Shown here in pieces: positions 11,066-22,901 of a stretch of DNA of 64,000 nucleotides. Under the pieces are notes generated by a model. That model was not told the origin of the DNA, searched no databases, and saw nothing but the letters and a program-made list of their open reading frames with translations. Each line of letters opens with the position of its first letter. Positions within the stretch are counted from its first letter, which is position 1. Origin of the DNA: Xanthostigma xanthostigma (lineage: Eukaryota > Arthropoda > Insecta > Raphidioptera > Raphidiidae); NCBI GenBank assembly GCA_963575645.1, contig OY754467.1, positions 1,798,001 to 1,862,000 of the forward strand, given 5' to 3'. The translations under genes were made by a program, and so were the position numbers.

Positions 11066-11680
11066 GACGTGATAACGTCTTATAAATTGATGAATCACCA
11101 ATCTTATAAATTGATAAAACACCGGCTGCATGCACGAAAAAGTGTAACGTTCCTAAATCCTAACGTTCGTAACGCGTAATTTCTCGCTCAATTTAAATCA
11201 GATCGGTTTGAAACCAGTCTTAAACGAAAGAGAAGAACATTTTACATAGATTTCGTATAACAGAATTTGCCTAAACAGTTTTTTTATACAAATTTATATA
11301 GAAAAATAGCTGTATAAATGCAATGTTGTCTAATGCATGGCGCGACGCGGTCGGTCGTCTTTGTTTGCCGTACATGGAAATTAGAAAATAACGTATGTCT
11401 TGTCTTAACATGAAAACGGCTGCATTTCTAATGTTTAATTCAATTTTTTGACATTTGTATTTTGTGAAATGCAACGCCTTCTAAGTTAACTATTGGAATA
11501 ACTAATTATTATTAGAACATAATACTTTGACAGTTGCAAACGTCACTTTTGACATTTATTATCATTCCGACACCAAGGATAAGCGGATTGAAACCAAATT
11601 TTGGGAGGTTTAGGTTATGTATTACGGAATACGTTATCACGTAAAACTATCGTCCGTAAACCGACTTTACAGACAACCAA
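11066..11680 (-). mobile_element. unclassified MITE family D, copy 1 (long form)
   Basis: One end is GACGTGATAACGTC followed by TTATAAATTGATGAA. The other end is GTAAACCGACTTTACAGACAACCAA. Both ends carry an ACGTGATAACGT block in inverted arrangement. The 615-bp form shares its internal ~400-bp body with D2 only; the other copies are 180-420 bp. No coding region is present, and flanks are A/T runs, which hides any target duplication. Confidence 0.75.
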
Positions 11681-11689
11681 TTTTTTTAA

Positions 11690-11872
11690 TAAAACACTTT
11701 TTCATTAATTCTCCGCTCCTAATGGTCGTAGTGTGATATTACATAGTCTATAGCCTTCCTCGATAAATGAGCTATCCAACAAAAATTTTTTTTTCAATTT
11801 TAACCAGTAGTTCCTGAGATTAGCGCGTCCAAACAAACAAACAAACTCTTCAGCTTTATATATTAGTATAGA
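11690..11872 (-). mobile_element. Helitron family C, 5' fragment (copy 4)
   Basis: On the minus strand it starts TCTATACTAATATATAAAGC, reads through GAACGCGCTAATCTCAGGAA-like sequence and CGAGGAAGGCTATAG, and stops after TAGGAGCGG. The tRNA-like part and the 3' end are missing. Confidence 0.7.
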
Positions 11873-11896
11873 TTTTATTTACCACACAACTAAATT

Positions 11897-11947
11897 ATAT
11901 TTAAATCTTTGATTAACGTCTGAATAGAACTCTTTAAATAATAATAA
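11897..11947 (-). mobile_element. Penelope-like terminal repeat scrap
   Basis: TTTAAATCTTTGATTAACGT and following bases match the distal end of the H repeats; nothing more is preserved. Confidence 0.5.
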
Positions 11948-12528
11948 AAATATGTTTATTTCCAAAATTTCAATAGTAATTCCATAATAAATTAAAATTT
12001 TCAATTATTCCATACACTATTAACTTTAGATCGCTTCACGACGGTGGAGGCGCCGGGCCGGGCGCGGTGGAAGTACCGTGACACCAGCGACTTTGTAATA
12101 TAAACAACTGCTCATCGCCGGTAACAATGGAAAAGCAGGCTACCTGCACACGTGTTAAATAATACAACACTCGATACTAATTTATTGTGTACTGGCGCGT
12201 TGCGACCTCTCAGTCCGCGACCACGAAATTGAATCGGAAATTGGAAAAAAAATTCCCCATTGTTGTGGGACTCATACATTAGAGAGCGAAAGTGGGATGT
12301 GGGCAGGCAAGGGAAGCGATTGTAATAAACAAAGGTGTATACAGTGTGTCCGGTCGGAAGTGCTGCATATGTTCATTGCATGAGTCAATCGAAATGAGAG
12401 CGTATATAGATATGGTTGTCTTACGTCAAAACAAAATAACTAGTTTAACACTTTTCAAAAATATTCCTTCACATTGTAGACCTATGTCAAGGGTTGAACA
12501 ATTTATTGTCGAAAATAAGAAATAAGAG
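11948..12528. other. unassigned sequence
   Basis: A short GC-rich patch (GCGCCGGGCCGGGCGCGG) lies near 12050. No gene is seen. Confidence 0.4.
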
Positions 12529-12792
12529 AGATTTTTCAGACAATATATTAACAAAAAATATAATTAATACATGAACGTTTCGATCCGGATTTGGACCTTC
12601 TTCAGAACTGATCTAAAATTATTATTATTTTTGTTATATTTTTTAGATCAGTTCTGAAGAAGGTCCAAATCCGGATCGAAACGTTAATGTATTAATTATA
12701 TTTTTTGTTAATACATTGTCTGAAAAATTGATCGATAATTTTATTTATTGAAGAGTTCTAATCAGACGTTAATCAAAGATTTAAATAAGAAA
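12529..12792 (+). mobile_element. Penelope-like terminal repeats, head to head (H2)
   Basis: Two opposed copies meet near 12625. Both carry the structured motif: minus strand 12575-12605 and plus strand 12654-12685, each CTGAAGAA, GGTCC, AAATCC, GGATC, GAAACGTT. The plus copy continues to TTGATCGATAATTTTATTTA and ends near GTTAATCAAAGATTTAAAT. Confidence 0.65.
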
Positions 12793-13346
12793 GATATTTA
12801 GCCGTGTTTTAATAACCGTTCTTACGTAATAACAGTGACTATAAAATTTATAAGCACTGTTTGTAAACACTAACGTTAACATGCTATTAAGGTAGTCATT
12901 TTGCTTAGCAGAATAACAAACAAACAACAGTGACTATCCAGAGTGCTTATTTTGCTAACACTTGGTAATCACCGCGGTTATTGTTAGTAGAATAGGTCTC
13001 ATTTATTACTAATATTCACTATTGTATATATTTTATAAGCACACAAAACATCACCTGACATCTGTCATATTCACTATTTTACATTTTCAATCGCTGCGCC
13101 GAAAATTTGGAAGACATGCTTAAAATCAAAATATTTAACAAAATGTTCAAGGCGTACGATTTAGCGAGCAACTTCACCTTGTTAACTTTGATGTTACTGT
13201 CGGCAACTTTACCCTGTTAATTTTGACGTTACATCGTAAAAATTCACTCTCATCATTTTTTTCATAACGCGCCAAAAGAAATATAACTTCGACAATCTAA
13301 TATTATTTTTATCGCAACGCAATTGTAAAATTTTCATTTAAAAAAA
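12793..13346. other. unassigned sequence
   Basis: No gene or clear repeat is seen between H2 and D2. Confidence 0.4.
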
Positions 13347-14003
13347 TTGGTTGTCTGTAAAGTCGGTTTACGGACGATAGTTTTACGTGATAACGTACTC
13401 CGTAATACATAACCTAAACCTCCCAAAATTTGGTTTCAATCCGCCTATCCTTGGTGTCGGAATGATAAGAAATGTCAAAAGTGACGTTTGCAACTGTCAA
13501 AGTATTATGTTCTAATAATAATTAGTTATTCCAATACTTAACTTAGAAGGCGTTGCATTTCACAAAATACTAATGTCAAAAAATTGAATTAAACCTTAGA
13601 AATGCAGCCGTTTTCATGTTAAGACAAGACATACGTTATATTCTAATTTCCATGTACGGCAAACAAAGACGACCGACCGCGTCGCGCCATGCATTAGACA
13701 ACATTGCATTTATATTTTATACAGCTATTTTTCTATATAAATTTGTATAAAAAACTGTTTAGGCAAATTCTGTTATACGAAATCTATGTAAAATGTTCTC
13801 CTCTTTCGTTTAAGACTGGTTTCAAACGGATCTGATTTAAATTGAGCGAGAAATTAGCAAAAAGCACGCACAGGGTCAGGCGGAACGTTACGCGTTACGA
13901 ACGTTAGGAACGTTACGACCGTTACACTTTTTCGTGCATGCAGCCGGTGTTTTATCAATTTATAAGATTGGTGATTCATCAATTTATAAGACGTTATCAC
14001 GTC
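13347..14003 (+). mobile_element. unclassified MITE family D, copy 2 (long form)
   Basis: It runs from TTGGTTGTCTGTAAAGTCGG to GACGTTATCACGTC and then an A-run. It is the inverted near-copy of D1, 1.67 kb away, sharing the same long interior. A small segment around 13860-13900 (AAAGCACGCACAGGGTCAGG) is present here but absent from D1, so D1 is not a simple later copy of D2 or the reverse without an indel. Confidence 0.75.
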
Positions 14004-14259
14004 AAAAACAACAAAACCATTCAATATTTTTTTGGTAAACTATAGAATTAATACGTGACCCAAACAGTTGAAATTCATCGACCAAATATTATCTGATCCA
14101 ATGAAATGTTTGATTGGACCAAACCGAATATCCGGTATTTATTAATCCGGTCTATCTGGTGCATCTCTATAATTCATCATAATGTACTTACGGCCATTAA
14201 AAATAGGGGACTATATCATTAGCCTTGCGGTTTTTTGTACATTTGCCTATGAGTACATA

Positions 14260-14427
14260 GCTACTATGCCAAAATCCTCTATGTATCGAAATAATGTAAA
14301 TTTTAATTTAGTTGACATTTTTAATAAAGTTCCGAGTGAAATTAAAGACCTGCCTTTATCACCTTTTAAAAGACAATTGAAAAAATATTCAATAGAAAAA
14401 TATCTTTATTGTATTGACGAGTTCTAA
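14260..14427 (+). pseudogene. LINE ORF2 C-terminal fragment
   Basis: The frame contains DIFNKVPSEIKDLPLSPFK, RQLKKYSIEKYLYCIDEF and a stop. The pattern LFNxLPxxIKxLPxxxFKxxLKxxL...YxxDEF is the usual C-terminus of ORF2 in jockey/CR1-type LINEs of insects. Reverse transcriptase and endonuclease domains are absent (5' truncation). Confidence 0.7.
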
Positions 14428-14526
14428 TTTTATCTGTATTTTAATTATTATTTATGTAATGTATATTGACATATTTCACAGCTTTTATGCTATTCTCGAA
14501 ATAAATCTATCTATCTATCTATATAT
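14428..14526 (+). mobile_element. LINE 3' UTR with (TCTA)n tail
   Basis: After the stop there is a short UTR with GACATATTTCACAGCTTTTA and an AATAAA-like GAAATAAA, then the tetranucleotide tail. The same UTR and tail are found inverted at 59.76-59.85 kb. Confidence 0.65.
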
Positions 14527-14697
14527 TGGCACTAAAAATGTTTTTTTTTATATACACTGGACGTGCGTTCAGTTAGAGATGCGAAAACATCGAGACACAT
14601 TGAACGAGTACCTAAGACTTAAAAAAATCGATTTTGTAAAGAATAAAAAAAATATCTACGCCATTGGGTCGGAGCCAATTGAACTAGTGGATATATA

Positions 14698-14860
14698 AAA
14701 AAAATAAAGAATAGTTACTTCTTACCACAACAGTTTTACTAGCGGATGTACATTTCTGGAGCTATGCTCTCATCTTCAGCAAACACTAAACGAAAGTTCC
14801 CGAACTGTACATCCGCTAATAAAACTGTTGTGGTAAGAAGTAACTATCCTTTATTTTTTT
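14698..14860. repeat. foldback with ~45-bp arms, Penelope-like
   Basis: GTTACTTCTTACCACAACAG (from 14714) returns inverted at about 14824-14843. The spacer on the minus strand has CTGAAGATGAGAGCATAGC, a decayed relative of the CTGAAGAA-stem-GAAACG motif. The left-arm text reappears right after the H5 repeat at 58.6 kb, linking it to the same element. Confidence 0.6.
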
Positions 14861-14912
14861 TTTATTATTTTTCTTTTTTTTTTTTGAAGGATTTTTTTTT
14901 TCCTTCGGTAGT

Positions 14913-15289
14913 CACTTCCCAAAGTAAATATTAAAAGAGCTCTTAAAACAAGAATAAGAGAACACCAAAATAATCATAAATTAATCCCTGACAAACATAA
15001 TGTAATAACTAAACACAAATTAGAACTTGACCACAAAATTAATTGGGATAATATAAAAATTTTAGACAATGAAACTAATTTTTTTAAAAGAAATATTTCG
15101 GAAATGTTACATATAAAATCAAATAAAAATTCTCTCAATGCTCAATTAGATACGGAAAATTTAAGTAATATATATAATATTTTGTTTTTAATAATTTTTT
15201 CTTTCTTTTTAGGTATTCACAATTATTTCCATGACTACTTAATAAAAAATTGTTTGTTATTATTTTTTCAATATTTTGATACTAATTAA
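14913..15289 (+). pseudogene. Penelope-like element, C-terminal (GIY-YIG side) fragment
   Basis: The open frame of about 125 codons reads RIREHQNNHK, HKLELDHKINWDNIKILD, then NFFKRNISEMLHIK and LDTENLSNIY. Penelope-like polyproteins have this ending after the GIY-YIG nuclease: xRxxEH..., an H...GHxxxWDNxxIL block, KRxxxEMxHI, and a final DTxxLSxxY. Here Lys-Leu-Glu-Leu-Asp-His replaces the usual xxGH. Reverse transcriptase and the GIY-YIG motif lie upstream and are missing. A poorly conserved hydrophobic tail follows. Confidence 0.75.
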
Positions 15290-15344
15290 TAATTTTGAAA
15301 GAATTTTATATAAAGCGAATTAGAAATTAAATATTAATTATTTT

Positions 15345-15497
15345 TTATATTTTGTAGATCAGTTCTGAAGAAGGTTCAAATCCGGATCGAAACGTTAATG
15401 TATTAATTATATTTTTTGTTATTATATTGTCTGAAAAATTGGTTGATAATTTTATTTATTGAAGAGTTCTAATCAGACGTTAATCAAAGATTTAAAT
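15345..15497 (+). mobile_element. Penelope-like 3' terminal repeat (H3)
   Basis: It lies 55 bp after the Penelope-like frame. The motif at 15365 reads CTGAAGAA, GGTTC, AAATCC, GGATC, GAAACGTT; the stem still pairs through G.U. It ends with ATTTTATTTATTGAAGAGTT ... ATCAAAGATTTAAAT. Its place after the coding end is what ties all H repeats to Penelope-like elements. Confidence 0.7.
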
Positions 15498-16569
15498 ATT
15501 AAGAAAGTATAATTTTATCGTTTTCGGAAATACATTCGGGAGAAGTCGTGCTTCTATGTATTGTAGTTCCCCCAAAGTGACTACCTTTATTACAAAAGCA
15601 CCTACTGGGTATTAATAAACATACGACGATCGTGAGTTATTTACAGCCATATAGGTTTGTATGAGAAAATTATACCATTAATCAAGACTATCGCATGTGT
15701 AATGAAAATTACAGATAAATCTAGATTATCTATAAACACACATGCATACAAACACATATATATGAATGTGGGTACGAACTTCAGTTGTTATTGTATAATG
15801 GCGGCTGGCGACTGTCATTTGTAATTCTGAAAACTGATTACTGGATTCGACTGTCATTGTTAATAGACCATTCAAATTGTGTCGGAGCTTCGTCAAAGTG
15901 TGAGGTTATGTTTCAAATCACGCTATAGTAGTCAATTGTTTACTGCTGAAAATTAAATAATAAATGTTTAAGGAGCTGCAGAAATTTTCATTGATACATT
16001 TTTCGATGAAATTAGTCTAGGTCGGTGATTAGAAAATGAAAATAATAATAAGTTTATTTTCCGAAACAAAAATACAAATTGCAAGGAAATTGTCAATAGT
16101 TTATAGTTAATAGATTATACAATAAAAAATTCATTTATCGAGTAAGGACATGCATAAATCAAATATTTTTTTAATTCTCTCTTAAATGTTAAATTTGTCA
16201 ATTTTTTATATAATTAGGGAGATGGTTAAAAACTTTAGCATTAATAATTAATAAAATATAAGTACAAAGTCCCCTCTATAACGAATTGAAGGACTTCCTA
16301 TCGCTGTTGAATTATTCTTTATATTTAGTCCGTGTTGCTAAAAAAAGTGTATTTTTAATTATAACCCCAAAAACCTCAAATGACTATGTTTTTATAAATT
16401 ATTTCTTTATTTATAAATATTTATATAAGTTATTGTATTGTCATGTTTTCTTAATACATGTGCAAAATTTCATAATATTCAGACGTCTGAAAGTTTATGA
16501 AAATTAAATTGAAAGATTTCATTACATACATTCATGTGAAGCTAATAAAAGTGTGTTAATAATCTAAAA
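15498..16569. other. unassigned AT-rich sequence
   Basis: No gene, tandem array or element end is recognised in this 1.07 kb. The 73-codon frame at 16286 has no domain. Confidence 0.45.
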
Positions 16570-17072
16570 CTAGTGTGACCTGTGCGAATTATTCGCACTA
16601 AATAAGTATAATAATTATCACTTTACAAAATTATTTTTTAAATATGATTGCAGGTATTCAATTCGTTTCTAATTTTGCACACTGCTTATAACGTTCTTCT
16701 TTTTGTTGTATTACAATATGAAGCTCAGATGACAGATCGAAGAAATATTTTACTAAAATTGTCATATAGAGGCGCAAGAAGCAAAAGCGTTGAGCGAAGC
16801 CGTCAGATGGCATCATGCAGCATTGCTGTGACGTTGTTCAGCGTTGCTCGCTGTTTCAAAACTAAAGCCGTCAGATGGCAGACGTTGTTCAGCGTTGCTG
16901 TATTTTAATTAATTTACAAAAACAAAAGCAATAATAAATTTTTTAGTTGTCGATGTCTGTAGAGCAAGCAATTATCTGTAAAATGATATATATAATTTAT
17001 GTGGAGAAATTGTGTGGTTTTTTCTAAAAAGGGAGGCAAACATCTTTAACCTTAGCGTATTAATATATATGA
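16570..17072 (-). mobile_element. non-autonomous Helitron, family A copy 2
   Basis: Both ends are present. On the minus strand it starts TCATATATATTAATACGCTA after a host A and ends with the hairpin, GGTCACACTAG and a host T. It lacks one internal block that A3 and A9 have, so it is about 500 bp. Confidence 0.9.
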
Positions 17073-17587
17073 TATCGTTCAAACCCATTTCAGTCGAAAC
17101 GAATAAGGGATATATTTTGTGGAGTTGAGTGTAACAGTTCAATGTTGGGTGTACAAAAGGGCCTTATTAGCGTTGGTTACGAAGCTATAGTAATGTAATT
17201 ACTTTTGAGTGAAAGGATACTACTACTAGAAGTGCACACCGCTACAACAGAAGTTCACAACTTTGTGGAAGCTGTAATTACATTTACAAACTTGACTTTT
17301 GCCAGTAATCTATTTTACCGATACTTACAAAATGTATTAAATTTCTATTTTTAAAAAGAACGAACTTTTAGAAAAGACGAGGAGTTTCGGTTACAAAAAA
17401 AGTGCAAAGTTAAAAGCGTTGAAAGGACTGTCTATAATTAAATTTAGAAGTACGAGATTTATCAAATCTTTATATAGACACAAGAATAAATAAAAACCAG
17501 AAGCATAACTCCGAGGCGGTGCCTTTGATGTGTCAACCAACGGATTCGTGACCATAGTTCCAAATAATAGGGGAAAGAACCTCGCAC
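17073..17587. other. unassigned sequence
   Basis: No gene or repeat is recognised. Confidence 0.4.
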
Positions 17588-18042
17588 AAACCTTATGGGA
17601 TTTGGTTCTCGGTTAAATTGATCGAAAATGATTTTATTTTATAGTTTATAGCCTAAAAACCAATAGATTTTTTAGCTACGAGATTTTAGATATAGGGATA
17701 TCCATTGAATCACAATCTTAAAAAATCCTAAGCTCTATATGTCTTCGAGTGCGCTGAATCCGAAATGACATTATTATTTTATACAGGGTGACACTTTCCA
17801 ACACTACCTAGTTTTCGACTATTTTTCTATTTCTAAAAAAAAGCACAAAAGTTGAACACGGAACATGTTTGTCAATTCAATGGATATCCCTATATCTAAA
17901 ATCTCGCTAAACACATCTGTAGCTAAAAATCTATTGGTTTTTAGGCTATGCACCCCATTGACACTTTTTCTTAGTGACCTTTAAACTATAAAATAAAACC
18001 ATTTTCGACCAGTTTATCCGAGAACCAAATCCCATAAGGTTT
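17588..18042. mobile_element. foldback element FB2
   Basis: AAACCTTATGGGATTTGGTT at 17588 returns inverted at its far end (ACCAAATCCCATAAGGTTT). The arms of about 130-165 bp are interrupted by small indels; TAGATATAGGGATATCCATT near the inner ends is also mirrored. The spacer of about 150 bp has no coding potential. Confidence 0.75.
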
Positions 18043-18101
18043 AAGCGGGGTCCATATATTAGGCGTATCTAATAAGTTTGTTTATTTACGTTTTTTTTTT
18101 T

Positions 18102-18340
18102 GAAGTGAAAACTTCTTTAGCGGCTTTGTACACTTTTTTTTGTTTGTAATGGGTAAAAAATGTTAAACTCGCGTCAGGACACGTGACCTGATCGAAAAAT
18201 TCGTAAGACGAAAACTTTTGTACACTTTTCTTGTAATAGGTAAAAAATGTTAAACTCGCGTCAGGAAACGTGACCTGATCGAAAATTCGTAAGACGTTAA
18301 TATTCAAGTTTTCACTTCTGCCGGCACTCCCGGAGTGCAA
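18102..18340 (+). mobile_element. Helentron-like (HINE) family F, copy 1
   Basis: After a run of T it starts GAAGTGAAAACTTCTTTAGC. The inverted partner AAGTTTTCACTTC lies inside the other end and is followed by TGCCGGCACTCCCGGAGTGC, whose GCACTCCCGGAGTGC part is a hairpin, then a T-run. A 5' repeat at the terminus, a 3' repeat set back from the end, a terminal hairpin and a T-rich target are the structure described for Helentrons/Helitron2. An internal ~85-bp block (ACTCGCGTCAGGAMACGTGA) is duplicated in this copy only. Confidence 0.7.
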
Positions 18341-18887
18341 TTTTTTAAAATATGTTTTGAGAAACCAAAAATAAATTTTGAGTTAAAAATACATCTGGTG
18401 TCATCTTTGAATCCTAAAAAACAAAATGTTCAAAAGATAATTTGTGGTCAAATTTTTTGTCTCGATTTTGTTCGAATTCTTTAATTCAATTCGTTCAAAA
18501 GGTCCGTACAAGTAAAGTTCCCAGTAGCTTACGCATCAGGAGAAAGTATAGTAGTAGAGTGTAGACAAATGACAACCGATCATCTGTTTGTTTTAAATGA
18601 ATTATTTAATCCATCTACTCGATGCTAGGCAGCGCTCAATGCGCACCGAAGTAGAAAGGAACGGATAATCCAATATAATTTATTTCACTCTAGTCATTAC
18701 TTATCAGAGCACTATGAGAATTTATGACAACTTAAAAAATGGTCCAACCTTTAAACTAATTATAATAATTTATTTGGCGATTATAATTTCCAAACAGAAT
18801 TAACTAAGGTACGTACCCATCCAATTATTTTTATTGTTAAATTACCAGCAATATCAATTTTAAAACGTCGAATAGCATTAAATAGCA
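18341..18887. other. unassigned sequence
   Basis: No gene or repeat is recognised. Confidence 0.4.
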
Positions 18888-19474
18888 CTAGAGTGACCTG
18901 TGCGAATTATTCGCACTAAATAAGTATAATAATTATCACTTTACAAAATTATTTTTTAAATTATGATTGCAGGTATTCAATTCGTTTCTAATTTTGCACA
19001 CTGCTTATAACGTTCTTCTTTTTGTTGTATTACAATATGAAGCTCAGATGACAGATCGAAGAAATATTAAAATTGTCATATAGAGGCGCAAGTAGCAAAA
19101 GCGTTGAGCTAAGCCGTCAGATGGCATCATGCAACATTGCTGTGACGTTGTTCAGCGTCGCTCGCTGTTTCAAAATTAAAGCCGTCAGATGGCAGTATGC
19201 AGTATTGTGTCTGTTGTATTACAATATGAAGATCAGACAACAGATAGAAGTGTTGACGTTGTTTCAAAATTAAAGCCGTCAGATGGCAGACGTTGTTCAG
19301 CGTTGCTGTTAATTAATTAATTTACAAAAACAAAAGCAATAATACATTTTTTAGTTGTCGATGTCAGTAGAGCAAGCAATGTAAAATGATATATAATTTA
19401 GGTGGAGAAATTGTGAGGTTTTTTTCTAAAAAGGGAGGCAAACATCTTTAACCTTAGCGTATTAATATATATGA
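18888..19474 (-). mobile_element. non-autonomous Helitron, family A copy 3 (full length)
   Basis: Host A then CTAGAGTGACCTGTGCG at the left; TTAATATATATGA then host T at the right. Read on the minus strand this is TC...CTAG between A and T. The 17-nt hairpin lies 10-12 nt from the CTAG. This copy and A5 are the best references for the complete element. Confidence 0.9.
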
Positions 19475-19999
19475 TGGCACCGCTGTTCCACAAGGCCTAT
19501 CTTAATTGTCAGCCATGTTTGAACTATGCATCTCTCTCTCTCAGACGCATTGCTTTGTCATCAACGGCTAAATTCATATTATATCCCGTTGGTTCACTAG
19601 CGCCACCGCTATTTAATGCTTTAAGATGGCCACTTTTTCAGAGACGGAACATCCTCCTTACCTCTACCCTCCGCGATTCAAACCAATAACCAAACCCACA
19701 TGTAGGTATATTTGCGACCATTTTAACATAATATAACGTATGTTGAGGGTGGCGGCGGTGGAGGAGATGAGGTGAGGGGGAAGGGTTGGAGTTGTCCACG
19801 CGAGTTCGTTAGTGCGGTGGTGAATCATGTTATAACGATGTGGGGAAAGTGGGAAACGTGTGTGTTTTAAATTAATTTCAAAATCAATAACAACGACATT
19901 GATGCTAGTCCATGCACAGTGTCCGTTGCGAATCGCCTGGACGCTCGACAACATTCTCAAAGTGACGACGCCAAGTACATAAATAAATTTAAAAAAAAA
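19475..19999. other. unassigned sequence, slightly GC-richer
   Basis: A G-rich patch (GGTGGCGGCGGTGGAGGAGA) lies near 19749. Frames on either strand (72 and 98 codons) lack domains. Confidence 0.4.
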
Positions 20000-20414
20000 T
20001 GGTTGTCTGTAAAGTCGGTTTACGGACGATAGTTTTACGTGATAACGTAGTCCGCTTGAATATCATATTTAATAATACATAACCTAAATTTTAGTAGCTG
20101 TCAAACTATATTTTTACCGACTAATAATTTGATCAACCAAAGCAAAATACATATTTTTAAGCAATTATAAAAGACATTTAAAAGAATGTATATATATTAT
20201 ATATATTTGTTAACGAAACTGTATAATTTATCTGGCCATCTGTCAGATGTAGCTTTCGCTGGAACAGCCGAAAAAAATGTTGAACGCACACTACTCTCTG
20301 ACGTCACGCGAGAAGAGAGAGACTATCGCTTATATCGCGCTCTCGCTTGCGGAACGTTACTCTTTTTCGTGCGTGCAGCCGGTGTTTCATCAATTTATAA
20401 GACGTTATCACGTC
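20000..20414 (+). mobile_element. unclassified MITE family D, copy 3
   Basis: Starts TGGTTGTCTGTAAAGTCGG and ends GACGTTATCACGTC plus A-run. It has the CTCTGACGTCACGCGAGAAG segment shared with D4 and lacks the long interior of D1/D2. Confidence 0.75.
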
Positions 20415-20732
20415 AAAAAAAAACTTAAAAACATGCTTTTATTAGTTGTTAATAAAAATAAACATTATTAATTGTTAAGGTTTTATTATACTTTATAGTT
20501 TATCCGAAATGCGAATAATCATATTAAAATGAGCTCAGAGCTAAGTGTGTGTATTGTGCTGTGCAATGCTACGTGACTCCTGAGCATGCATGATGACAGT
20601 TCACACCTCTGCAGTCTGCACTCTTGTGTAGTGCGTACTGTCTACGACTCGCTATGAGCGACTCTTTTTAGTGAGCGGAGCGTACGGAGCCAGCTCTCAA
20701 TAAATACTCATACCACTATAGTACGTATCTAT

Positions 20733-21236
20733 TAGTGATGTGCCAGATCGTTAAAAATGTATATCCGCGGATACGGATCTGAATACAAATATTTGGTTTC
20801 TAGCTACGCGGATACGGATCTTAACTTTCTTAGAGTACGCGGCGGTAAATATTGCACGTCGACCTTTGGAAAGAGACTATCTGTTATGGGAAAAAGTTAT
20901 TGACCTCTTTAAGAGTTAACTCTCATAACAGATTGTCTCTTTCCAAAGATCGATGTGCAATATCTCATTATAAAGATATTTTTTTAGTACCTTTGAGTTA
21001 TGTACTATTGGTATGGTACTCACTACGATAAATGTTTGCAATATAAAGGTGCCAAATACGATTTTAAAAAATAAAAAATAATCTGAATGGAATTTAACAG
21101 TTTTTCATTATTACCTAATCACCTATATATATATATAAAATTTTATCTAGGAATTGAAAATTAATAAGGTAAAAGATCCGCCAAAAACTAACGGATACGG
21201 ATCTTTCTACTCCCTCGGATATCCGGCACATCATTA
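20733..21236. mobile_element. hAT MITE K
   Basis: The ends TAGTGATGTGCC and GGCACATCATTA are inverted with one mismatch. The 8-mers GTATCTAT and GTATTTAT flank it (7 of 8). Subterminal copies of GCGGATACGGATCT are spread through both sides. An inner inverted repeat at about 20853-20962 has arms of ~25 bp (ATCTTTGGAAAGAGACA-like). Confidence 0.8.
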
Positions 21237-21690
21237 GTATTTATGTGACAGAGATTATAGTCACAAAATATCGCAATTGAATTAAAATTTTTCGCGAGGA
21301 CCGAAAAAACATTACTTGGCACGTAACAGCCGACGCGTGGGCGAGACTTTAATTACGGGTTATTAAAAACTAATTCCGTCGGATGGATTATATAACATGT
21401 AGGAATTTGAAACGCAATGTCATCTCGTTGTGACTTAATATTTATATATGGATGTGACCGGCTTTGAAATCTATCTATATTACATTTTACGTAATACTAC
21501 GGATGTCAGTTAAAATACAGGCTACTACAAAAAATTATCTACGAAGTAAGCCCTTTCAAACGGCATGCCACATGCTATATAAATTCAAAAAAAGTCGCCT
21601 GTGGCAGACGGACACCAAAGTGATTCAATAAGCGTTCCGTTTTGCACGCAACACTAAAAAAATTACATTATAGTATATAATATCTGGTTA

Positions 21691-22011
21691 TAATACGCGC
21701 CACGAATCTAAAAGCCTCGGAAGTTAGATGCGAATGCGGGCTTGCGCTTGTACAGTCTGTTGAAAAACTACAAACTCACTCAACAAAACTAAAATAACAA
21801 TAACAACTTGACAATAGCGTACTCGACTGTACTTTAAAGCCAGGAAAGCGACAAGTGACAAAGGCAACGAGCGATCACGGCCAATCACCGACGAGCGCAC
21901 GTTGCGTGCAGGTAGCTGGGAGGTGGTGGGAGTCACAACGGCTCTAAAATGTGCCTTTGCGACGCTGTTTGTGACTAACTTCCGAACCTTTTAGATCCGT
22001 GGCGCGTATTA
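21691..22011. mobile_element. TIR element U
   Basis: TAATACGCGCCACGAATCTA at the left and its inverse (TAGATCCGTGGCGCGTATTA) at the right form inverted repeats of about 38 bp, continuing into GGAAGTTAG. Both are flanked by TA-containing sequence, so a TA duplication is possible. No transposase fragment is seen. Confidence 0.7.
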
Positions 22012-22477
22012 TATATTTAAGTACATGTCAACAATCTTACTAAAATCTGGTTACGATGCGATCATATATAAATACAGAATTGTAATATGAAATAATAAAT
22101 AAAAAAAAATTTCTTACGTTCTAGATTTCTTGACAATTCAATTAGTTCAGTATTAAGGAATGGGTTATTGTTGAACTTGTTACCGTGGTTATAGAGAAAA
22201 AGCAACGTATGCACACACAGTATGCACTGCGCATGCGTGTAGAATGCGTGACAGAGAGAGTAGTAACGATTCTTCCACCCTTTACTCTCAACTGCCGGCT
22301 GAAGTTGGAGAAGGGGAAGCGTCTCATTTTTCGTCTGATTCAAGCCAATTTGCCCTACCGTGCCTAAAAAAAAACTAATCCTACTTTGGTGTCTCTGTTC
22401 TTCATTTAGTTTTAAACGGCGACAGGTCGGTTTATAGGAAACCAGTGTTGGATTGGTTAGGTGGCATTCATTTCTTT

Positions 22478-22570
22478 TACTTTACGTACTAGTGCGAAAT
22501 GTGCCGTTTTACTACCGCCATACAGGCACGAAAACCAACTAATTTATAGTAGCGTGTGCAAAAAGTTGTT
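22478..22570 (+). repeat. diverged repeat, related to 41.09 kb
   Basis: TACTTTACGTACTAGTGCGA and the next ~80 bp align with TACTTTACACACTAGTGCCA at about 41.09 kb, at roughly two-thirds identity by eye. Its class is unknown. Confidence 0.45.
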
Positions 22571-22901
22571 TTTTTGTGACACCATACATAAATATTAATT
22601 CACATACAACGACCAACGAATGGAAGTTGAAAATATAATGTGTTAACATTATATTAATCATAAAATAAATAAATACAGTGAACAGGAGGTATATAAACCC
22701 GATATATAGTCATCCTTCTTTATTACAATTTCCTCGTTTGCAAAACGCATATATTAAACAAAGAAGAAAGAGCTCTAACCTTAAATAATTACCTATACAT
22801 TAGATGACGAAATTAACTTTTAATATGACATATTATGAAGAGAGCTTATGTGTGACGTAATCAATATGGCGCCACTTATTTTTGTTCCATTGGTATATAA
22901 T

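Noticed and set aside
10640-11179. 179-codon frame as a gene
   Set aside because: No ATG at its start, no domain, and the last third is MITE D1 sequence.
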